This document shows positions 6,459-10,399 of a stretch of DNA of 10,399 bases, piece by piece. The translations under genes were made by a program, and so were the position numbers. The notes beneath the pieces are model-generated. The model did not search any database. It was not told the DNA's origin and saw nothing but the letters and a program-made list of their open reading frames with translations. The DNA is from Lachnospiraceae bacterium UBA2734 (GTDB lineage Bacteria; Bacillota; Clostridia; Lachnospirales; Lachnospiraceae): assembly GCA_002353635.1 (NCBI GenBank), contig DEKA01000016.1, forward strand, positions 1-10,399, written 5' to 3'. Within the stretch, counting starts at the first letter, position 1; every line of letters begins with the position of its first letter.

Positions 6459-7621
6459 AAGAATTCACGATCACGGCAGCCGATGCACAGCAGCGGCTGG
6501 ACAAATATCTGAAGAGGCGTCTCCCCGAAGCCGGCACTTCCTTTTTATACAAAATGCTCCGAAAGAAGAATTTCACACTGAACGGGCGGAAGGCAGAGGG
6601 CAGGGAAATCCTGCAGCAGGGAGATGTGGTGCGGCTCTTTCTCTCCGACGAGACGTATGCAAAGTTTGCAGGAATCGCACCCCCGGAAGGAACCGGTGAG
6701 GGCAGACAGCAGGCTCCCGCCTGTGGAGAGAACAAAGGCACAGTTACGGGAAGAAGCGGGCAGCAGGTGTTTTCCGACACTGGGCACGATAACGAGGGTG
6801 CCACTTTTTCGGGAGACCGCAGCAGTTTCGCTGAACGGATTACTCTTTACCAAAAGGCTTATCACAGCCGGGCGGAAGGTTTTTCAAAAATCAGGGTGCT
6901 GAAGGACTGTGGGGACATCGTCCTTCTCCATAAGCCTGCGGGCGTTCTCTCCCAGCAGGCGCTCCGCTCCGACCTCTCCCTCAATGAGTGGTTTGTCGGA
7001 TACCTTATTGAAAACAAGAGAGTTGCCGCGGACTCTCTCTCCCTCTATACGCCTTCCGTTGCCAACAGGCTCGACCGCAATACGGAGGGCATCGTTCTGG
7101 GTGCGGTGACGCTGCGGGGCGCCCATCTGTGCGGAGAACTTCTGAAAGAGCGGTCTGTGCACAAGTTCTATCAGATGGTGGTGAAGGGACGTATGGCACA
7201 GAGAGCCAGCACCATAAAGGGGTATCTTCGAAAGGACCCTAAGACGAATACGGTGCGCATTCTGCCAGCGCCAGCAGAGGGGGCGGATTACACAGAGACA
7301 ATTTGGCGCGTCCTTTCATCAAACGGACAGCTCTCTCTCCTTGAAGCGGAGCTGGTCACGGGAAAGACGCATCAGCTGCGCGCCCATTTATCCTCCATCG
7401 GGCACCCGATTCTGGGAGATGTGAAGTACGGTGATCCCGCCCTGAACGCCGCTTACCGGAAAGAGGCCGTGCGCCATCAGCTTCTGTACTGCTGCCGGGT
7501 GGAGTTTCCAGAGCTGTCCTCAGAATGGAAATCACTGTCCGGGATTGTGGTCAGGGACGATCCGCCTGCACTTTATGCAAAGATCACGGCGGAGAGCAGA
7601 CCCGCCGGAAGGCATGCCTGA
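6455..7621 (+). CDS. RluA-family rRNA pseudouridine synthase with S4 domain
   Basis: The 388-aa protein belongs to the RluA/RluC/RluD family, which converts specific uridines of (usually 23S) rRNA to pseudouridine. An S4-like RNA-binding domain occupies residues 1-65 (AQQRLDKYLKRRLP and a NGRKAEGREILQQGDVV segment). The catalytic domain begins near 145; the active-site aspartate is D207 in ANRLDRNTEGIVL, and the conserved block GKTHQLRAHLSSIGHPILGD lies at 303-322. Between the domains, about residues 75-127 form a Gly/Gln/Ser-rich linker, making the protein longer than the usual 300-330 residues. The ATG at 6455 overlaps the MATE stop (ATGA) and gives the typical MKEF N-terminus; an upstream in-frame start at 6371 would lie inside the MATE gene. 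Which uridines it modifies cannot be assigned, so no symbol is given. Confidence 0.92.
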   Translation: MKEFTITAADAQQRLDKYLKRRLPEAGTSFLYKMLRKKNFTLNGRKAEGREILQQGDVVRLFLSDETYAKFAGIAPPEGTGEGRQQAPACGENKGTVTGRSGQQVFSDTGHDNEGATFSGDRSSFAERITLYQKAYHSRAEGFSKIRVLKDCGDIVLLHKPAGVLSQQALRSDLSLNEWFVGYLIENKRVAADSLSLYTPSVANRLDRNTEGIVLGAVTLRGAHLCGELLKERSVHKFYQMVVKGRMAQRASTIKGYLRKDPKTNTVRILPAPAEGADYTETIWRVLSSNGQLSLLEAELVTGKTHQLRAHLSSIGHPILGDVKYGDPALNAAYRKEAVRHQLLYCCRVEFPELSSEWKSLSGIVVRDDPPALYAKITAESRPAGRHA

Positions 7622-7760
7622 GCTGCAGCCAGCGGATGCAGTGAAGATAAAATCAGGAAAATAGTTTGGTACTTGTCAGGCGCCAATCGGAAAAACACGA
7701 CGTTTCTGAAGCAATATGGGCAAGGTACACCGTACAGTTAATCTATCGTAAGAAGAGCTT

Positions 7761-8294
7761 ATGCCGACATGGAAATCGAGAGGACTGCGGGGATCTCTCT
7801 TTGAGGAGGAGATCAACCGTACGAATGAACAATATAAGGAGCAGAATCTGTGCCTGATCCAGAAAATTCCGACGCCGATCACGCCGATTGCGATGGACCA
7901 GGAGACGAGACACATCACGCTCGCGTATTTTGACCAGAAATCTACCGTGGACTACATCGGTGTCGTGCAGGGGTATCCGGTGTGCTTCGATGCGAAGGAA
8001 TCGAAGACAAGCACGTTCTCCATGCAGAACATCCACCCGCACCAGGTGGACTTTATGGAGAGGTTTGAGCGGCAGGACGGCATCGCCTTCTTTCTGATCT
8101 ATTTCACCGGCATGGATCTCTACTACTATCTTCCGATGCGGCTGTTCATGCCGTTCTGGGAGAGGATGCAGGAGGGCGGAAGAAAGAGCTTCCGGTTTGA
8201 TGAGCTGGATCAGACCTATATTCTGCCAAAGAAACCGGGCGTACTCGTGCCTTACCTTGAGATGATCAATAAGGATATCTCGGAGAGGGATTGA
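7761..8294 (+). CDS. recU: RecU-type Holliday junction resolvase
   Basis: RecU cleaves four-way DNA junctions made during recombination and repair, and is the Firmicutes counterpart of RuvC. The 177-aa protein starts MPTWKSRGLRGSLFE, followed by the basic and invariant-looking LIQKIPTPITP (residues 32-42). The restriction-endonuclease-like metal site is readable as D64 in STVDYIG, and D77 and K79 in CFDAKES, aligned by eye with D88, E101 and K103 of Bacillus RecU. The later IHPHQVDFM and GGRKSF segments also fit. It lacks the N-terminal extension of the 206-aa Bacillus protein. The ATG at 7761 has a modest purine-rich site (AAGAAGAG). The 139-base gap before it, 7622-7760, shows no convincing promoter or terminator. 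A separate promoter starts 20 bases after the stop, so recU is probably the end of its unit. Confidence 0.93.
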   Translation: MPTWKSRGLRGSLFEEEINRTNEQYKEQNLCLIQKIPTPITPIAMDQETRHITLAYFDQKSTVDYIGVVQGYPVCFDAKESKTSTFSMQNIHPHQVDFMERFERQDGIAFFLIYFTGMDLYYYLPMRLFMPFWERMQEGGRKSFRFDELDQTYILPKKPGVLVPYLEMINKDISERD

Positions 8295-8314
8295 TCAATA
8301 GAAGTTGGTGAAGG

Positions 8315-8343
8315 TTGACAAAAGTCTCATGGACTTTTATACT
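8315..8343 (+). promoter_or_regulatory. Sigma-A type promoter of the histidine genes
   Basis: The -35 element TTGACA (8315-8320) is a perfect consensus match. After exactly 17 bases comes the -10 element TATACT (8338-8343), five of six matches. Transcription should begin near 8349-8351, giving a leader of about 165 bases before hisZ. It lies just after recU and is the only strong promoter-like sequence I see in the window. Confidence 0.8.
8320..8338. promoter_or_regulatory. Perfect palindrome in the promoter spacer, likely operator
   Basis: AAAAGTCTCATGGACTTTT has seven-base arms (AAAAGTC and GACTTTT) that are exact inverted copies around TCATG. It spans the promoter spacer, sharing its first base with the -35 box and its last with the -10 box. 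A dimeric repressor bound here would block RNA polymerase. The likely purpose is control of hisZG; a TrpR-family regulator of the HisR/YerC type, known as a predicted his regulator in Firmicutes, is one candidate, but I cannot confirm its motif. A transcription terminator is less likely because the stem has only three G-C pairs. Confidence 0.55.
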
Positions 8344-8420
8344 GGCCGTAATTTAACATATTAGCATGGTAGCACGATAAAGTAATTCACACGAATTGTC
8401 AGTCTTTGTGCGGCAGATTT

Positions 8421-8474
8421 CCCTGGAATCGGCGCAGCTCCGCGCAGATGCAGAGAGCTTCGCCGGAATCCGGG
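8421..8474 (+). promoter_or_regulatory. Long hairpin in the hisZ leader
   Basis: In the leader RNA, CGGCG (8430-8434) pairs with CGCCG (8461-8465) and AGCTC (8436-8440) with GAGCT (8455-8459), separated by a C/T mismatch. CCC and GGA (8421-8427) can pair further out with TCC and GGG (8469-8474). That gives about 16 base pairs around a 14-base loop. No T-run follows, so it is not a terminator. There is no T-box sequence and no His-rich leader peptide. The role is unknown; folding could affect hisZ translation or RNA stability. Confidence 0.35.
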
Positions 8475-8503
8475 CAGGGCGGACGCACAGACAGCACAGG
8501 ATT

Positions 8504-8508
8504 GGGAG
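8504..8508 (+). promoter_or_regulatory. Ribosome binding site that sets the hisZ start
   Basis: GGGAG lies five bases before ATG 8514. In-frame upstream starts at TTG 8406 and ATG 8448 have no such site and would add residues not typical of the family. Confidence 0.6.
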
Positions 8509-8513
8509 TCACA

Positions 8514-9653
8514 ATGAGCAGTCACAGAAAGAGTGATCTTCTTCACACGCCGGAGGGCGTCTGGGATCACTACGGAAAAGATTACCAGGAATATCTGACG
8601 ACGCAGAACCGGATTCTTGAACAGATGCACAGGTTCGGCTACGAGGACATCAAGACGCCGACGTTTGAGTTCTTTGATGTCTTCTCAAGGGAGATCGGCT
8701 CTACCCCGGATCAGGAGCTGTACAAGTTCTTCGACAAGGAGAACAATACCCTCGTTCTGCGCCCCGACTTCACGCCGGGTGTCGCAAGGTGCGTGGCCAA
8801 GTATTACGCGGATGAGACAGCGCCAATCCGCTTCTGCTACGAGGGGAGCGCCTTTGCGAACACAAAGGGACTGCAGGGGAGACTCCATGAATCCACCCAG
8901 ACGGGTGCGGAGTGTATGAACTGCGACTGCGCGAAGGTAGATGCGGAGATGATTGCCCTCCTTGTACTGTGCCTTCAGGCAGCAGGATTGTCTGATTTTC
9001 AGGTGACCGTCGGCAATGTCGAGTATTTTCGCGGCATCTGTGATGCCGCGGGGATCGACGGCGAAACCGAGGAGGAACTGCGGGACTATATCTCCGGCAA
9101 GAACTTCTTTGCGGCGGAGGACCTCTTAAAGGGCCGGAACGTGCCGGAGGAGTACAGGCAGCACTTCCTTGGCATCAATGATTTTCTGAAGAACGGGCAG
9201 GAGCTGGAGAAGGTTCTCTCTGCGGCGCCGAATGAGAGGAGCCGCGGTGCAATTCTGCGCCTCCAGGAAGTGTATAAGGTGCTGGAGATGTACGGCGCAG
9301 AGCGCTATGTGAGCTTCGATCTCTCGCTTCTTTCGAGGTACCATTACTATACGGGTATTGTTTTCAAGGGATATACGGTGGGCGTCGGCGATGTGATCGC
9401 AACGGGCGGACGTTATGACCGGCTGCTCGAGTATTTTGGCAAGCGGGCGGCTGCTGTCGGCTTTATGATCCCTGTGGATACACTCATGGAGGCCTTGAGA
9501 GCACAGAAGATCAGGATCGATACGCCCGCGGCACCCGAGACGGTGTACTACACAGAGGAGAATTTTCAGAGCGTTCTCTCCGATGTACAGAAAAGGAGAG
9601 CTGCCGGTGAGCGGATCCGACTGGTGAAGGCAGGACATGACAAAGAGGCCTGA
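8514..9653 (+). CDS. hisZ: ATP phosphoribosyltransferase regulatory subunit HisZ
   Basis: HisZ is a histidyl-tRNA synthetase relative with no aminoacylation role; it binds short-form HisG to make an active, histidine-sensitive octameric ATP phosphoribosyltransferase. The 379-aa protein has the class II synthetase core: motif 1 around residues 47-57 (IKTPTFEFFDV), motif 2 at 82-110 (LRPDFTPGVAR followed by IRFCYEGSAF), the histidine-binding-like RYHYYTGIVF at 275-284, and motif 3 at 298-317 (GGRYDRLLEYFG). The usual N-terminal LLHTPEGVWD is present. After motif 3 only about 60 residues remain, too few for the anticodon-binding domain of a real HisRS, and a short-form hisG follows, so HisZ rather than HisS is well supported. 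Expression probably comes from the promoter at 8315. The end of the gene is 56 bases before hisG. Confidence 0.95.
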   Translation: MSSHRKSDLLHTPEGVWDHYGKDYQEYLTTQNRILEQMHRFGYEDIKTPTFEFFDVFSREIGSTPDQELYKFFDKENNTLVLRPDFTPGVARCVAKYYADETAPIRFCYEGSAFANTKGLQGRLHESTQTGAECMNCDCAKVDAEMIALLVLCLQAAGLSDFQVTVGNVEYFRGICDAAGIDGETEEELRDYISGKNFFAAEDLLKGRNVPEEYRQHFLGINDFLKNGQELEKVLSAAPNERSRGAILRLQEVYKVLEMYGAERYVSFDLSLLSRYHYYTGIVFKGYTVGVGDVIATGGRYDRLLEYFGKRAAAVGFMIPVDTLMEALRAQKIRIDTPAAPETVYYTEENFQSVLSDVQKRRAAGERIRLVKAGHDKEA

Positions 9654-9709
9654 ACAATGCGGCAGTGAAGAATTGATGTGAAAATGCCTGGCGGGCATAG
9701 AGGTGAATC

Positions 9710-10354
9710 ATGCAGGAACTGACAGTAGCGCTCACAAAGGGACGCCTCGCGGACAAGACGATGGAGCTGTTCGAGGCGGCGGGGTATTCCTGTGCGCAGA
9801 TGAAGGAGAGCTCGAGAAAGCTCATTTTTGAAAATAACGACCAGCACATCCGCTTTTTCCTTGCCAAAGGACCGGACGTTCCTACCTATGTGGAGTATGG
9901 CGCGGCTGATATCGGCGTCGTCGGGAGTGACATCATTATGGAGGAGAACCGGCGGGCTTATGAGGTGCTCGACCTGGGCTTTGGCAGGTGCAGAATGTGC
10001 GTCTGCGGGCCGGAGAAGGCAAGAGATCTCCTGCTCCACCACGAGATGATCCGCGTTGCATCGAAGTATCCAAACATTGCGAGGGATTACTTCTACAACA
10101 GAAAGCATCAGACCGTCGACATTATAAAGCTCAATGGCTCCGTGGAGCTGGGGCCCATCGTCGGTCTCTCCGACGTCATCGTCGACATCGTGGAGACGGG
10201 CGGGACGCTTCGCGAGAACGGACTGACTGTGCTCGAGACGATTTGCGATCTCTCCGCCAGGATGATCGTCAATCAGGTCAGCATGCAGATGAAAACGGAG
10301 AGGATCCGCTCCTTCATTGGAAGTGTACGGAAGGAGCTTGACAGGAGGCAATAA
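9710..10354 (+). CDS. hisG: ATP phosphoribosyltransferase catalytic subunit, short form (HisG)
   Basis: HisG condenses ATP with phosphoribosyl pyrophosphate to phosphoribosyl-ATP, the first committed step of histidine synthesis. The 214-aa length is that of the short form, which lacks the C-terminal regulatory domain and needs HisZ. Visible motifs are ALTKGRL (residues 7-13), AADIGVVGSD (65-74), RVASKYPNIA (115-124) and the PRPP-binding DIVETGGTLRENGL (159-172). ATG 9710 is preceded by AGAGGTGA at 9699-9706. The 56-base gap from hisZ holds only a tiny four- or five-pair hairpin and no promoter, so both genes are likely one transcript. The next his gene is probably just outside the window; inverted repeats begin directly after the TAA. 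Confidence 0.97.
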   Translation: MQELTVALTKGRLADKTMELFEAAGYSCAQMKESSRKLIFENNDQHIRFFLAKGPDVPTYVEYGAADIGVVGSDIIMEENRRAYEVLDLGFGRCRMCVCGPEKARDLLLHHEMIRVASKYPNIARDYFYNRKHQTVDIIKLNGSVELGPIVGLSDVIVDIVETGGTLRENGLTVLETICDLSARMIVNQVSMQMKTERIRSFIGSVRKELDRRQ

Positions 10355-10388
10355 GTTTGAAAATGAAGCCGATGCATCATTTTCAAAC
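10355..10388 (+). promoter_or_regulatory. Perfect 12-bp hairpin directly after hisG
   Basis: GTTTGAAAATGA (10355-10366), starting at the base after the hisG stop, is the exact inverted copy of TCATTTTCAAAC (10377-10388), around a ten-base loop. The stem is A/T-rich and no T-run follows within the window, so it is not a standard terminator. It could stabilise the 3' end of hisG RNA or be part of an intercistronic switch. Confidence 0.5.
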
Positions 10389-10399
10389 AGCAGCATCGG
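10369..10399 (+). repeat. Second inverted repeat overlapping the hisG 3' hairpin
   Basis: CCGATGC (10369-10375), which lies in the loop of the preceding hairpin, is exactly complementary to GCATCGG (10393-10399) at the window end. The two can pair as an alternative hairpin with a 17-base loop, or as the second stem of a pseudoknot. The arm may continue past the window edge, so its full length is unknown. Confidence 0.4.

Noticed and set aside
7610..7619. Ten-base palindrome AGGCATGCCT at the end of the pseudouridine synthase gene
   Set aside because: It lies inside coding sequence, has no loop and no T-run, and such short palindromes arise by chance.
8320..8338. The promoter palindrome read as a recU terminator
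   Set aside because: The stem has only three G-C pairs, the T stretch is within the stem itself, and it lies exactly between promoter boxes.
8448..8513. Upstream in-frame ATG extension of hisZ
   Set aside because: It has no ribosome site and would add 22 residues not typical of HisZ; GGGAG before ATG 8514 fits better.
9679..9696. Small hairpin TGCC-TGGCG-GGCA between hisZ and hisG
   Set aside because: Four or five pairs with no T-run; too weak to call a terminator or regulator.

Overview
The window reads as chromosomal housekeeping DNA from a low-redundancy, moderately GC-rich Clostridia genome, most likely a Lachnospiraceae-type Firmicute. The reasons are the family resemblance of the proteins (a ParE/ParC pair of the clostridial type, a CoaD-linked 'ATPase-like' coiled-coil protein, a RecU resolvase with the FDAKE signature, and a short-form HisG with HisZ), the Shine-Dalgarno sequences and a sigma-A type promoter. 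All genes lie on the + strand. I see no rRNA, tRNA, CRISPR array, transposase or phage gene.

Region 1 (1-4923) is one tightly packed gene train: the 3' end of parE, parC, rsmD, coaD, and a long helical protein with an 11-residue repeat that starts inside the end of coaD. It combines chromosome decatenation (topoisomerase IV), 16S rRNA methylation and coenzyme A synthesis. Between parE and parC is a 186-base gap holding a possible 47-codon ORF that overlaps parE and ends on a GTGA junction, followed by a hairpin just before the likely parC ATG.

Region 2 (4924-7621) begins with a 140-base gap holding a strong 12-bp hairpin, then a MATE efflux protein that probably starts at TTG 5064, then an RluA-family pseudouridine synthase coupled to it by an ATGA overlap. 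The pseudouridine synthase carries an unusual low-complexity linker between its S4 and catalytic domains.

Region 3 (7622-8294) is a 139-base gap in which I see no convincing signal, followed by recU (Holliday junction resolvase).

Region 4 (8295-10399) is the start of a histidine operon. A near-consensus promoter (TTGACA, 17 bases, TATACT) has a perfect 19-base palindrome filling its spacer, which looks like an operator. A leader of about 165 bases with a long hairpin leads to hisZ, then hisG. These two products together form the first enzyme of histidine synthesis. The window ends in two overlapping inverted repeats after hisG that cannot both form as simple hairpins; they could be a switch, a pseudoknot or part of a processing or termination signal.

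No clearly new multi-gene system is present. The most promising leads are the palindrome in the his promoter, the overlapping inverted repeats after hisG, the hendecad-repeat protein next to coaD, and the small ORF between parE and parC.
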